Positions 1 through 11,491 of a DNA stretch of 64,000 bases are shown here, piece by piece. Source of the stretch: Cunninghamia lanceolata (Eukaryota; Streptophyta; Pinopsida; Cupressales; Cupressaceae); NCBI GenBank assembly GCA_027924645.1, contig BSBN01001252.1:1167501-1231500 (forward strand), read 5' to 3'. Numbering within the stretch: the first letter of the stretch is position 1; each line of letters begins with the position of its first letter. Below the pieces are notes generated by a model. The model searched no databases. It saw only the letters and a list, made by a program, of their open reading frames with translations, and was not told where the DNA came from. Position numbers and translations under genes: made by a program.

Positions 1-454
1 AATCTAAGTGGAACCACTAAATGTAGGAGGGTGATTTCAAAATTACTAGATGAGATTGTTTCCCATACCGAATTGGTGACAAAACAAATCACCGAATTCC
101 AAGACTATAGGGAGAGTTGTCGGCAATATTATGCCAACAAGTTGTCATATGAACAAGTCAAGAATGAAAAAATTACAAAATCTCAATTATGTGCACACTT
201 TATTAATCCCAAAACCAGTCAAATATTAGAAGAAACTTGCAAACAGTTTCCTATTCATTGGTGTAGGAATGAAGAAATATCCCAAAACTTTTGGGATAGA
301 TGGTACATGGTCTTTGATGAGTGCCCATGCAACAATGATGAGGTACCACAATATTTCTTGAGAAAACTCCATTGCGAGTTCATCCTCAATAAGATTCCCA
401 ATTATTTTGACATTTGTGAGTTTCAAGGTAGAGGTGGTGGCTCTACCCAAGATA
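1..454 (+). pseudogene. E1, E-family gene, exon 2 first part (partial at left edge)
   Basis: Open reading frame from base 1 to the copia insertion. I do not recognise the product. It aligns along its length with the E4 gene at 62391-63043 and the E3 gene near 46226-45900. Shared landmarks in order are a helical stretch, KLSYEQVK, ITK, FPIHWC, FWDRW, MVF, a CNN-EV patch, YFLRKL, NKIPNYFD and GRGGG. Exon 1 and the proline-rich start lie left of the window. The frame is open up to the retrotransposon, whose 5-bp target duplication ends here, so the break is the insertion rather than decay. Function is unknown. The family travels on a mobile element (see E4), so it could be a transposition or accessory protein, but no known domain supports that. 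Confidence 0.75.
450..454. repeat. Target-site duplication of the copia element (left)
   Basis: AGATA directly before the LTR, repeated at 6329-6333. The related E4 gene has a single uninterrupted copy of this site (CAAGATAGACCAGG near 62996-63009), which gives the pre-insertion state. Confidence 0.93.
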
Positions 455-1277
455 TGTTAGAAATGAAAGAAACACTACTTCAATGGAAATTTGATTCGAG
501 ATAAATTTCAGCAAACTTTATCTGTGTGTTATTAATGGAGATTGTAACAAAACATAAACCCACAATACAAAAATATACCAGAAGCAGAATGAAGCACATA
601 ACACAAGTGTTTAATGTGGAGAAAACCCTTGCAGGTAAAAAACTCCACCAAGAAAAGAGGCCAAGTTGTATTATCTTCACAAAAGGAGATTACAAATACA
701 TTCACTTCCTCTGTCCTCCAACCTTCACTCTGGAAGAACCTGGGTACCTATAAACTGTTATATGCATCTCATCTACTATTCTATGGTTTATATAGAATTT
801 ACACAACCTCAAGACATTAAATGACTTCTTACAAGCCCATAACACTTGTCAAGAGTCAACAACACAACCTTGGGCATCCATGGCCAAGAATAGGCTCTTA
901 CGGGGTCATAAATGCTATCGTACATGCATCCTACACTTGGAAAAAAGTGCCCATGCAAACTTGAACGCCTTGGGGCTAAAAATAGCCACTTATAGCATCT
1001 TATGACGTGTCATATGCATCATAACACTAAAAATAGATTATTCCTCCACATGTGCACCCCACTTTGACCAATTACCATTTACCATAGTAAATGACATCCT
1101 GTAACTACCGCCTGTAACTCTGAGACTTACCGTGCAGTAACTCCGTAATTACCGTGGATAGTAAATAATTTTTACCACTGCCGGTGAAACTTGTACATCC
1201 CTTATGGGTAATTACAAAATATAAATGGAATAATACAATAATGGGATTTACAAGGTTAATGGCACCTTATCCCAACA
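455..1277 (-). repeat. Copia 3' LTR
   Basis: Nearly the same as 5427-6328 but 79 bases shorter. It lacks a segment that in the other LTR lies at about 5989-6067. Outer edge at TSD AGATA, inner edge at the purine tract. Confidence 0.93.
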
Positions 1278-1292
1278 TTCTCCCACTTGACA
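1278..1292 (-). other. Copia polypurine tract
   Basis: Minus strand reads GTCAAGTGGGAGAA just before the 3' LTR, the usual AAGTGGGAG-type plus-strand primer of plant copia elements. Confidence 0.8.
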
Positions 1293-1336
1293 TTATACAT
1301 TGTAAATCAACCCATAGGAAATCAAATGAAAAATAA

Positions 1337-3342
1337 TCAGGCACTAGAAACAAGGCCCATGGCCTCTCTACACCACACGAACTTCTTTGTGCTCATAGGC
1401 TTGGTCAATGAATCTGTAACATTCTCCTGATTGTCTATCTTCTTCAGCTCAATCTCTCCATTTGCAATCAACTCTCGAACAAAGTGATACTGAACATCAA
1501 CATGCTTAGTTCGAGCATGATACATGGGATTCTTATCAAACAGATAGCACTTTGGCTATCACAACTAATTTGAATGTTCCTGCAATCAAAACCAATACCT
1601 GTACACAGTCTCCTTAACCAAACCGCCTCCTTAGAGACATGAGTTGCAGCCATATACTCTGCTTCTGTGGTGGACAAAGCAACTGTGGGCTGCCTCTTAC
1701 TCATCCAACTCACTGCACCTCCAAACAAAGTAAACACATAGCCACTAGTGGACCTTCGACTATCCAAGTCACCTACCCAATCTGCATCAACAAAACCCTA
1801 TATGTCTAAAGATTTATTAGCACTATCAGTACCAGAATAAACCAAACAATGATTAGGAGTACCTGCAAGATATTTAAACACCCTCTTCACATAGTTCCAA
1901 TGCTATCTACTAGGGTTAGACATAAATCTGCTCAAAACTCCCAGTGCTTGGGCAATATCTGGTCTAGTGCAAACCATTGCATACATCAAACTCCCTACAG
2001 CACTAGCATATGGCACATTAGACATATCCTCAAGATCATCCTCATTCTTTGGACACATATCTAATGAAATCTTAGTACCAATGCATAAAGGAACTCTAAC
2101 TGGGTTACAATCCTACAAACTAAACCTCTACAAAATAGTATTCACATACTTACTTTGTGACAACCAAAGCTTTCTGTTAACTCTATCCCCACTAATCTCC
2201 ATTCCCAAAATATACCTTGAAGCAACAAGATCCTTCATCTCAAATGCACCTGAAAGTTGGGCTTTAAGCTCACTGACCATACCCTTAGTATGGCTGAAAA
2301 ACATGTCATCAACATACAAAGCAATAACCAGTATAGAATCATCAACACAATGAATGTAAACACAATGATCCTCCTCGCTTCTAACAAAACCCAATTTCAA
2401 AACAAATGAATCAAACTTTTTATACCACATTCTGGGGGACTGTTTCAAACCATAGAGAGACCTCTTTAACCTGCAAACCCAATGTTCTTTTCCTTTTACC
2501 TCAAAACCTGTAGGCTGTTACATATAAATTTCTTCTTCAAGATCTCCATGCAAGAATGCAGTCTTAACATCCATTTGCTCAATCTCCCAATCATAAGCTG
2601 CAACAATGGATAAGAGAAATCTAATAGAAGTCAAATTAGCAATAGGAGAGAATATCTCACCAAAATCAACTCCCTCTCTCTGGGAGTAGCCCTTGGCTAC
2701 CAGTCTAGCCTTGTACTTCTCTAATGACTTGTCTACTCCAAACTTCTTCTTGAAGACCCACTTACAACCTATGGCCTTTCTTCCTTTGGGAAAATGAACA
2801 AAATCCTAGGTGTTACAAGAGTCTAAAGCCATCATCTCCTTATGCATGGCTAACTGCCAAGACTCACTATCGTTTGCAGAAATAGCTTCCTTGTAGGATC
2901 TAGGTTCACTGTTACTACTCAATAAAGCATATACACAACAAAAATCTAGTGGGCTATACCTGTCAACTAGATTCCATTGTCTTGTGGATCTCCTCAAGGG
3001 TGGAGTAAGAGTCTCAACTTGTTCTTCATGATCATCTACACCAACTTGTTATGTAACAACAGACTCATCTTCATCAGAACTACTTGAATCTTCTTCTTCT
3101 TCACCCCCCAATCCATCATTCTATTCTTCTTGAGGTGCATCTTGCTGCTCTAAATCAAAGTGCACCTTTTTTAACTTTTCATCTTTTTCTTTTGGTTGCT
3201 CAGGTTCAAAAATAGCTCTAAGTTCCCTGAAAATAACATCTCTAGAAAAGATAATCCTGTGGGTTAGTGGATTCCAAAGCTTATAACCTTTCACATTATT
3301 ACCATATCCAATGAATGTACATTTTTTAGCCTTTGGATCCAA
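1337..3342 (-). pseudogene. Copia pol, reverse transcriptase and RNase H part
   Basis: Read from 3342 down. First the integrase tail (GYKLWNP, FSRDVIF), then the reverse transcriptase beginning with an EPRSYKEA-like start near 2900, QMDVKTAFLHG near 2560, QSPRMWYKKF near 2440 and the catalytic YVDDM near 2310. RNase H follows: VDADWVGD, the [11 protein letters not shown] glutamate, the SCDSQSAI aspartate, then the usual end near 1340 with [12 protein letters not shown] and DSLTKPM. The active residues of RT and RNase H are visible. The frame is broken by stops near 3060, 2815, 2518, 2127 and 1770 and by a frameshift near 1550. The product would make cDNA from the element's RNA in virus-like particles; here it is dead. 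Confidence 0.92.
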
Positions 3343-3348
3343 CTTAGA

Positions 3349-4467
3349 TCACTTTTCCTTAGGCACATGAACAAAATCCTCACAGCCAAAAACCCTTAAA
3401 TGTGAAACAGAAGGTTGCTTACCTGTCCACACTTCATAAGGTGTCAAATCAAGAGCCTTACAAGGAGATCTATTTATCAAGTAGCAAGCAGTACACACAA
3501 CCTCTGCCCAAAAGTATTTATCCAACTGTGCATCACTAAGCATACTTCTGGCCCTTTCCATAATTGTTCGGTTCATCCTTACTGCAACACCATTCTGTTG
3601 TGGTGTATATGAAGTTGTCTTTTGTCTAATTATACCTGCATGCTTGCAAAACTCATCAAATTCCTTAGAGTAATATTCCCCTCCATTGTCAGATCTTAAT
3701 ATTTTTATCTTTAAACCTGATTGTTTCTCTACTAAGACCTCGAATTCCTTAAACTTAGTGAAAACTTCAGATTTATTCTTCATAAAATAAATCCATGTAA
3801 ATCTGGATACATCATCAATCAAGGTTACAAAATAATGAGATTTTCCAATAGATTCATTAGCCACAAGTCCAAACACATCTGTATGAATAATTTCTAATTT
3901 CTCTTTTGCTCTATTGCTTCCTAAAGGAAATGATTTTCTATTTTGTTTACTAAACACACAATGCTCACAGAAATCAAAGTGCTCATCAGAATAAGAGAAA
4001 CTGTCCAACAATTATTTATTCTTAATAGTTTTCAGTACATTATTGCTTGTGTGGCCCAATCTACGGTGCTACAACATACATGTATTTTCAGTAGTGGCCT
4101 CAGATACATAGGAGGCATTACAAACTGTAGTGGCTTCAAGCTTAAACAAGTTCTTGAATCTCTTCCCTTTCGCTACCACCAAGTTCCCTCTCACCAATCT
4201 ACAGCCATGCTTGTCAAATGTCACATGCATTCCCAAATCATTCAACTTCAAAACTGAAATCAAATTTCTAGCTAATCCAGGAACATGCAAAACACCAGGG
4301 AGGGTTTTAATCCTCCCATCACTTAAACACAACAATACCTTTCCTTTCCCGACAATCGGATATGTAGAGTTGTCACCAAGGTAGATATTACCTCCATCAG
4401 ATTTTTCATATGTGGAGAACCATTCCTTATGCAGGGTCATATGAAATGAGCATCCTGAGTTAACCAA
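3349..4467 (-). pseudogene. Copia pol, protease remnant and integrase
   Basis: The protease starts near 4467 with NSGCSFHM, where active family members have a DSG-type catalytic aspartate; here it is asparagine and the codon before LV is a TAG. A GAG-pre-integrase stretch with the HCCH zinc site follows (FCEHCVFSKQ near 3960). The integrase core 4011-3349 has the first aspartate (HTDVFG) and the second (RSDNGGEY). At the glutamate position it reads GVAVRMNRT, with valine in place of the catalytic glutamate. A stop at about 4014 splits the region. Two independent active-site losses show the polyprotein is non-functional. Confidence 0.9.
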
Positions 4468-4479
4468 CTAGTGATCATT

Positions 4480-5319
4480 AGAAACAAGATTACATGCAGA
4501 AAGTAAAACTTCTTCACCTGCATTCGAGGACTTATCTGAAGCACTCTCCCACTGTTTCTTGGGATTTCTGCACTCCTTCTTCACATGTCCCCTTTTACCG
4601 CAGTTCCAACACTTAACTCTATTCTTTTTACCAAGAGTCTTAGACCAGCCCTTGGACTTGTTTTTAGCCCCTTTCTAATCTCCTTTAGGTCCTCTTTCCT
4701 TAGACCTTCCCCTAACACTGAGAGCATCCCCTGAACTATCTGAACTCTTCTTCCTCAATTCTTGTGACAGTAGCACTGAAACAAGAGCATCCAACTTCGG
4801 ATCCACAAGGTTAGTAGTGATAGTAAGGATAACATTCTCCCAAGACTCAGGTAAAGAACATAGAAGTAAGATACATTTATCTTCCTCACTAACCTCAACA
4901 TCTACTGAATCAAGCTTACTCACCAATAAATTAAAAGAATTTAAATGCTCTGCAACTAACTCACCCTCTTTCATTTTCATGGAAAACAATTTTCTTTTTA
5001 AATAAAGTTTATTTACCATACTCTTGGCTTGATAGATCTCACCCAACCGTTTCCACAACTTGTATGCAGTCTCTTCCTTTGTAAAATTCAACATGACAGA
5101 GTCTGAAAGACACAACCGGATGGTTCCCCATGCCTTCTTATCTAGTCTATCCCACTCATCTTGAGAGACATCATCAAGTTTCTTCTCTTTTTGGACAACC
5201 AACCATTGGTTTCTTTCTTCCAACAAATCTTCCATTTTCATCTTCCACAACTCATACCCCATTTCGTTGAACTTCTCAATGTCCAATCGAGAGGTTGATG
5301 CAGCGGTGGATGCAACCAT
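4480..5319 (-). pseudogene. Copia gag with zinc knuckle
   Basis: I choose the ATG at 5319 (MVASTAAS...) because the gag-like sequence begins there; the open frame runs on upstream to 5352. The first 215 residues are a UBN2/DUF4219-type copia gag (KLYLKRKLFSMKM, LLCSLPESW, ILTITTN). A TAG at 4677-4675 interrupts the basic linker. The same frame continues to a CCHC knuckle, CWNCGKRGHVKKEC, near 4600. Gag forms the particle shell and the knuckle binds the element RNA. The remaining frame runs into the protease without a gap, as in a single copia polyprotein. Confidence 0.9.
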
Positions 5320-5411
5320 AATATCAACACAAGATCTACAAAACAAACACAACCAAATCTCCCACTACAGCTATAGATTCCACACTACCACCCAAGAGTC
5401 AAAGCTGGCTA

Positions 5412-5424
5412 GGCTCTAATACCA
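5412..5424 (-). other. Copia primer-binding site
   Basis: Minus strand reads TGGTATTAGAGCC a few bases inside the 5' LTR, one base from the common TGGTATCAGAGC site that pairs with initiator methionine tRNA. Confidence 0.9.
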
Positions 5425-5426
5425 AA

Positions 5427-6328
5427 TGTTAGAAATGAAAGAAGCACTACATCAATGGAAATCTAATTTGAGATAAATTTCAGCAAACTTTAACTGTGTG
5501 TTATTAATGGAGATTGTAACAAAACATAAACCCACAATACAAAAATATACCAGAAGCAGAATGAAGAACATAACACAAGTGTTTAACTTGGAGAAAACCC
5601 TTGCAGGTAAAAAACTCCACCAAGAAAAGAGGCCAAGTTGTATTATCTTCACAAAAGGAGATTACAAATACATTCACTTCCTCTATCCTCCAACCTTCAC
5701 TCTGGCAGAACCTGGGTACCTATAAACTGTTATATGCATCTTATCTACTATGCTATGGTTTATATAGAATTTACACAACCTCAAGGCATTAAATGACTTC
5801 TTACAAGCCCATAACACTTGTCAAGAGTCAACACCACAACCTTGGGCGTCCATGGCCAAGAATAGGCTCTTACGGGGTCATAAATGCTGTCATACATGCA
5901 TCCTACACTTGGGAAAAAGTGCCCATGCAAGTTTGAACACCTTGTGGCTAAAAATAGCCACTTACAGCATCTTATGACGCATCATATGCTATTATTAGTG
6001 TCATAGATTCTTATGATAACTTACAGTTGTCATAGAATCTCTTACACCTTACAACATCTATGACATGTGTCATAACACTAAAAATAGATTATTCTTCCAC
6101 ATGTGCACCCCACTTTGACCAATTACCATTTACCATAGTAAATGACATCCCATAACTACCGCCTGTAACTCTGAGACTTACCGTGCAATAACTCCATAAT
6201 TACCATGGACAGTAAATAATTTTTACCACTGCCAGTGACACTTGTACATCCCTTATGGGTAATTACAAATAATAAATCAAATAATACAATAATAGGATTT
6301 ACAAGGTTAATGACACCTTATCCCAACA
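5427..6328 (-). repeat. Copia 5' LTR
   Basis: 902 bases, pairs with 455-1277. Carries about 79 extra bases (near 5989-6067) absent from the other LTR, flanked by similar ATGACRYRTCAT-like words, which suggests a deletion in the left LTR by short-repeat slippage. Confidence 0.93.
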
Positions 6329-6333
6329 AGATA
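6329..6333. repeat. Target-site duplication of the copia element (right)
   Basis: AGATA, matching 450-454. Confidence 0.93.
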
Positions 6334-7635
6334 GACTCAGGGATTAGCGAGATAAAGACTATGTGCCTGTACCCCTATTGAGGCCAGAATGTAGGTCACT
6401 CCCTTTGGCTTTGAAGGAGAGTGTTGAGGTGGAGATGTTACATTCATTGACTACTCTCACCCAAACTCTATCACAGCATGCCGATGATCTTACCTAGGCC
6501 GATGAGGGTGAGAGTAGTAGGCGTCATGTGTCCCCACATTTGTGCAGTTCATGTGGGAACCTATGTGATTATAGGACGCAGGACACATGGCAAGACTCTC
6601 GACAGGATGCTGCGATGCAGGAGCAACATCCAATGATGGAGACATCCATATTGGATCAGATTGTTATCACCGATGATCTCTTACAGACTACATTTGGTAT
6701 TAACTCTCAGGTAATTTGTTACAAGTTTCATCTTGGTTTAATTTATTGTTATTTGAAATTAGTAATTAATTTTATATGATTATCTATATTATAAGTCAAA
6801 AATAACATGTATGTAATTGTCTGCGCAATGAAATTCCAGGGTTAGATTCTTCATCCTACCTCCATTCACCATCCATTGGCAGGTTATGAGAGGAGGTCAA
6901 GTCAGCAGGTATGTACTTTATCACATGATCATAATTATTGTAGATATGTCAATGGGAATATTATTTTGTGACAATTTGATGATTTCAACAATCACTGACA
7001 CCTCCACCATTTCCTTGGTCCCCTGGACACAAATCCACCACTAATTACAGAGGTAAATTTAACCATTTCTAATCATTATGCATTTTAAAAATAATGTTAT
7101 GTATTGATTTTGGTCGAATAATATTGAACTTGATTTTCAGATGCTGAATGTGGAGACTTCTGATCTTCGTGAGTCAACGTAGATAGGCATTGCTGCAGCC
7201 ATGATGTCTTCAAATCCTTTGACCGAGGTATGAGCCAATAACATGAAAATGTCATAATTTTGTATTTCTTGTTTGATCTCATGTCATTTGATGTACATAA
7301 ATGATATTTATGTTTAGTCAATTTTGCTTTTTGATGCTTCTCACAGAAGGTCACAATTCCAGCCTATTCAACTACGAACAAAGAAGCTAGAGAAAAGATT
7401 ATGGAGAGTGATCACCAGATGGTGGTAAGTGCTCAATTACATATGTGATGTTATATATTTCATGTACATTTTCTCTAGTAATGTGCATATTGTTTGATTG
7501 TATTAATAGGTAGGGCTGCATGAACTTGAACTATCGAAGAGGTCTACTTGACGGCAGAGAGAGGATGAGTCACGGATTGGTTCTCCATCTTCACAGTCAA
7601 GCAAGGGCTGCCGATTATTTCATAAAAGTCCATAG
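6334..7635 (+). pseudogene. E1, E-family gene, rest of exon 2 and exons 3-7
   Basis: Continuation after the copia element. Exon 2 runs to 6710 and ends CAG/gtaat; it holds a cysteine patch CSSCGNLC at about 6543-6568. By alignment with E3 and E4, exon 3 is 6840-6908 (69 nt), exon 4 6990-7052 (63 nt), exon 5 7141-7227 (87 nt), exon 6 7347-7424 (78 nt) and the last exon about 7510-7635, ending KSP-stop. Exon lengths are multiples of three and introns are about 80-130 nt with GT/AG borders; the exon 4 acceptor is lost. In-frame TAG codons at the start of the tail (RD-stop), before ADEG, in exon 3 and in exon 5, and a TGA in the last exon, show decay. At two of these sites E3 has CAG. Confidence 0.7.
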
Positions 7636-7851
7636 GAAACTAGTTTTGGGGATATTTTTTGTATGCCTAGATGGCTTTGTATGTACATACTTTTGTATGT
7701 TACCAATGTATAATTTTGTATTTATGCCTGTATGGCTTTGTTTGGACATGCCTATATGGCTTTATATGTAAACTAGATGTTATGTTCATGAAATTATGTA
7801 TATGAGAGTTTATATTAAATATTTAATATGATGATCAATTATCGTTATAGG
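7636..7851 (+). other. 3' flank of E1 shared with E3
   Basis: AT-rich, with repeated TATGCCTRTATGGCTTTG words and TTAAATATTTAATAT near 7820. The same segment follows the E3 gene in inverted form (44339-44530). Both end in a CGTTA-AG word directly joined to PPR sequence. I see no gene in it. Confidence 0.6.
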
Positions 7852-10300
7852 AATTTGGTTTTACACATGCCAATTGCATTTGCTTGAAAGTAATTTATAA
7901 ATCATTTTCAAATAATCCATTTTGTGCATATCTTGCAATCATTGCATTATGTGGGACTATGCATTTCTTTGAGGCATCATTTTAAATAGTTCACGCGCAT
8001 TGTCTATGCTTCCACACTTTCCATACATGTCTACAAGGGCAGCTGCAAATACAATACATGTGACAAAATTCCTATATCATTTATGCTTTGATGGTTGTCC
8101 ACACCATGTTCCCCAGATCCCATTATGGCATAGGCAAGGAGAAAGTTGGATAATGTTGTGTAATTTGGTTTTAGACGTGCCAAAATTTGTGTTTGGTTGA
8201 AATTTACTTTTGTGCATTTTCTTGAGAGTTTTTAAAGCCTTATAAAAAATCCATTTCGTGCATATCTTGCAATCATTGCATTCCATGAGATGACATTTCT
8301 TTGAGGCATCGTGTCAAAAAGTTCACATTCATTGTATATGCTTCCACACTTTGCATACATGTCTTGCAGGGTACTTACAACCACAACATTTGACAAAATT
8401 CCTATATCCTTTATGCTTTGATGGATGTCTATACCGTGTTCCAAAGATACCACTTCTAAGGTTTTTGGAATTTGGCTTTACGTGCTCGCCAATTGCATTT
8501 GCTTAAAACTTTCTAAAGGCTTATCAAAAAATCCATTAAATGTTCATATCTTGCAATCATTGCATTCCATGAGGCGACATTTCTTTGAGGCATCATGCCA
8601 AACAATTCACGTTCCTTGTCTATGCTTCCACACTTTGCATTCATGTCTCTGAGGGCAATTGCAACTACAACATCTAACAAAATTCCCATATGTTTTATCC
8701 TTTGATGGATGTCCATTTTGGCATAGGCAAGGAGGATACTGGCTAAGGTTGTGGAATTTTGCTTTACACCCGCCAATCGCATTTGCTTGAAAGTTTCTAA
8801 AGCTTTATCAAAAAATCCATTTTGTTCATATCTTGCAATCATTGCATTCAATGAGGTGACATTTCTTTGGGGCATCGCACCAAACAGTTCACGTGCCTTG
8901 TCTATGCTTCCACACTTTGCATACATGTCTACAAGGGCAGCTGCAAAATTACAGCATGTGACAATTTTCCTATATCCTTTATGCTTTGATGGTGGTCCAT
9001 ATGTAGTTCCAAACAATCTATTTTGGTGGATGTCCATACCCTATTCCAAAGATCCCATTTTGGCATTTACACCTGTCAATTGTTTTTTCTTGAATGTTTC
9101 TAAAGCCTATCAAAAAATACATTTTATGCATATCCTGCAATCATGGCATTCCATGAGACCACATTTATTTGAGGCATCATGTCAAAAAATTCACTTGTCT
9201 TATCTATGCTTTTGACATTTTACATATATGTCTTCTAGGGCAGTTGCAACTACAACATCTATCAAAATTCCCATATCCTTTATGCTTTGATGGGTGTCCA
9301 TGTACCATGTTCTAAAGATCTCAGTTTGGCATAGGCAAAGAGGATGCAGTCAAAGGTTATGGAATTTGGATTTACACCCACCTATTGCTTTTGCTTTAAT
9401 GTTTCTAAATCCATATCAACAAATCCATTTTGTACGTAACCTACAATAATGGCATGTTCCATGAGACCGCATTTCTTTGAGTCATCATTCCATGCAAGTA
9501 CAATATTTGATAAAATTCCCATATGCTTCCATATTTTGCATACATAGTTGTTGTACTAGAATCTTTTTGTATCCTATCAAATAGTTCACTTGCCTTATCT
9601 ATGCTTCCACATTTTGCATACATCCTGATAGAATAGACCTTGTAGATGTATGTAGCATCATGATGCATCCTGAAGGAGAAGTTGACCTTTTTTTATGTGT
9701 TGTTTGGTAGTAGACCTTTGTTTGTTGATGATTGCAGACTTGGAGGCAGCAACTTTATGATCCTCTTGTAGTGTCAGACTTGCAGGCTTGATAGATTCTC
9801 TTGCATATGTGTTGTTGCAGATTGCAGTGTTGTTGTAGTTCTATGTTGGCAATCTAGTGGCAGTGATCACAGTGTTGTTTGTCAAGTGTGATCCAATTTA
9901 TAGTTGTTGCACATCTATTAGTTACATAGTTTGAACATGTTAAACATATATATTATGTTGCATATCCATTAGTTGCATAGTTTTAGTTTGTTACACAGAG
10001 AGGATGTAGTCAAAGGTTCTGGATTTTACCTTTACACCCACCAATTGGTTTTGCTTGAAAGTTTCTAAAGCCTTATCGACAAATTCATTATTTACATATC
10101 CTGCAACCATACCATTCCATGAGACCACATTTCTTTGAGGCATCATGTCAAATAGTTCACTCACCTTCTCTATGCTTCCGCATTTTGCATACATGTCTTC
10201 TAGGGCAGTTACAACTACAACATTTTTTAAAATTCCAATAGACCACATTTTTTTGAGGCATCATTCAATGCAACTACAACATTTGATAAAATTCCCATAT
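7852..10300 (-). pseudogene. Decayed PLS-type PPR gene, left arm
   Basis: Repeated cassettes of about 280-330 nt, each with DMYAKCGSI, ELF-MMPQRNV, SWNAMIARY, NGFFDKALETFKQM and LAGVK-N-TTLASILLAYAKM. These are P-L-S pentatricopeptide repeats of the organelle RNA-binding PPR family. The best open stretches are 10248-9991, 9037-8513 and 8453-8232. About seven cassettes are recognisable from the conserved SWNAMIARY segment (near 10110, 9450, 9145, 8850, 8565, 8280 and 7945). Stops and frameshifts break every long frame, and no start, transit peptide or DYW end is seen. A non-PPR piece interrupts it at 9618-10000. The right arm (41520-44338) is an inverted relative joined to E3 at the same boundary. 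Confidence 0.85.
9618..10000. other. Unidentified insert inside the PPR relic
   Basis: About 380 bases without PPR similarity, rich in GTTGTTGCAGATTGCAGTG-like words. PPR sequence resumes on both sides. I cannot assign it or find a clear target duplication. Confidence 0.4.
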
Positions 10301-10687
10301 AAAACATTAGTAAGAGTGGCAAAGAGAAGATAAAGTATAGAAAATGATCCAATCAACCAATGTTGGAGTTTTAGTAGTCGACTCCCAAGGTCTGACATGA
10401 AATTGAATATTGAAATCAAATCTTTGGTTGAAAAGTATTGGCATGATGTAACTTGTAATTGGATGTATTATGGCATGAATGCCAAAGGACTTTGTATATT
10501 ATTTTATAATGTTATTACATGGATTGAGCATGAGACTTTTTGTAAGATTTAATGACTTTTATTGATTCATATTTATGAGATTTATCTTTTACCTGTGAAG
10601 TTGTAATTAAGCAGATTAATTACTTCATTCTACTTTCGTTACTTGTAATGTTGTAATTTAAATGGATTATTTACTTTATTTACTTTT

Positions 10688-11017
10688 TTGATGGTTCGAG
10701 TGCTTTACATTTTTTTAAAAATTGAAATACTTATTGTTTTGGATAATCTTCCTGGTAAGATTTCTTGGAGACAAATAAGAACGTATGCCAATAGATTATA
10801 CAAACATTTTTTTTATCAAAAAAAACTATCATTTCAATGTCAACTCATGATGCAATTGACGAGAATGTGGAAAATGAGAAAAGTAATGAAAAAGTTAGGC
10901 ATTTTTGTGAAACCAAAAAGAAAAGATGAATCACTTAAACATGCTATATCTATTGTTGCTAGTGCCATTGAGTCTATTGGAAATAAGAGTCAATCTACAA
11001 ATAAGAAGGCAGCATGA
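10688..11017 (+). pseudogene. N-terminal piece of transposase-like gene, tandem copy 1
   Basis: 109 codons, basic and helical, with KPKRKDESLKHAISIVA near the end; stop is TGA at AA-stop-RAITTAIVNKTTLDE. Similarity to the third copy resumes after the stop (ILNIHPKTL, VAKRR-stop-SIEND), so this is a duplicated 5' part of the gene at 11909-14024, not a separate small gene. No recognised domain. Confidence 0.5.
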
Positions 11018-11491
11018 CGAGCTATAACAACTGCTATAGTTAATAAAACAACTTTGGATGAAAGAATGTTAAGCAACATTAGTGGAATTCTAAACATACA
11101 TCCTAAAACATTAGTAAGAGTGGCAAAGAGAAGATAAAGTATAGAAAATGATCCAATCAACCAATGTTGGAGTTTTAGTAGTCAACTCCCAAGGTCTGAC
11201 ATGAAATTGAATATTGAAATCAAATCTTTGGTTGAAAAGTATTGGCATGATGTAACTTGTAATTGGATGTATTATGGCATGAATGCCAAAGGACTTTGTA
11301 TATTATTTTATAATGTTATTACATGGATTGAGCATGAGACTTTTTGTAAGATTTAATGACTTTTATTGATTCATATTTATGAGATTTATCTTTTACCTGT
11401 GAAGTTGTAATTAAGCGGATTAATTACTTCATTCTACTTTCGTTACTTGTAATGTTGTAATTTAAATGGATTATTTACTTTATTTACTTTT

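Larger units (their letters stand above)
455..6328 (-). mobile_element. Complete but inactive Ty1/copia LTR retrotransposon inserted in E1
   Basis: Two LTRs (455-1277 and 5427-6328), both TGTT...AACA on the element strand, flank a minus-strand gag-pol. The 5-bp duplication AGATA lies on both sides. A primer-binding site like initiator-Met tRNA follows the right (5') LTR and a purine tract precedes the left (3') LTR. Domain order gag, protease, integrase, reverse transcriptase, RNase H is the Ty1/copia order. The coding region has stops and frameshifts. The protease aspartate and the integrase glutamate are replaced, so the element cannot move on its own. It splits exon 2 of the E1 gene. Confidence 0.95.

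Noticed and set aside
5412..5424. tRNA gene
   Set aside because: Only the primer-binding complement of a tRNA 3' end; no cloverleaf around it, and none elsewhere in the window.
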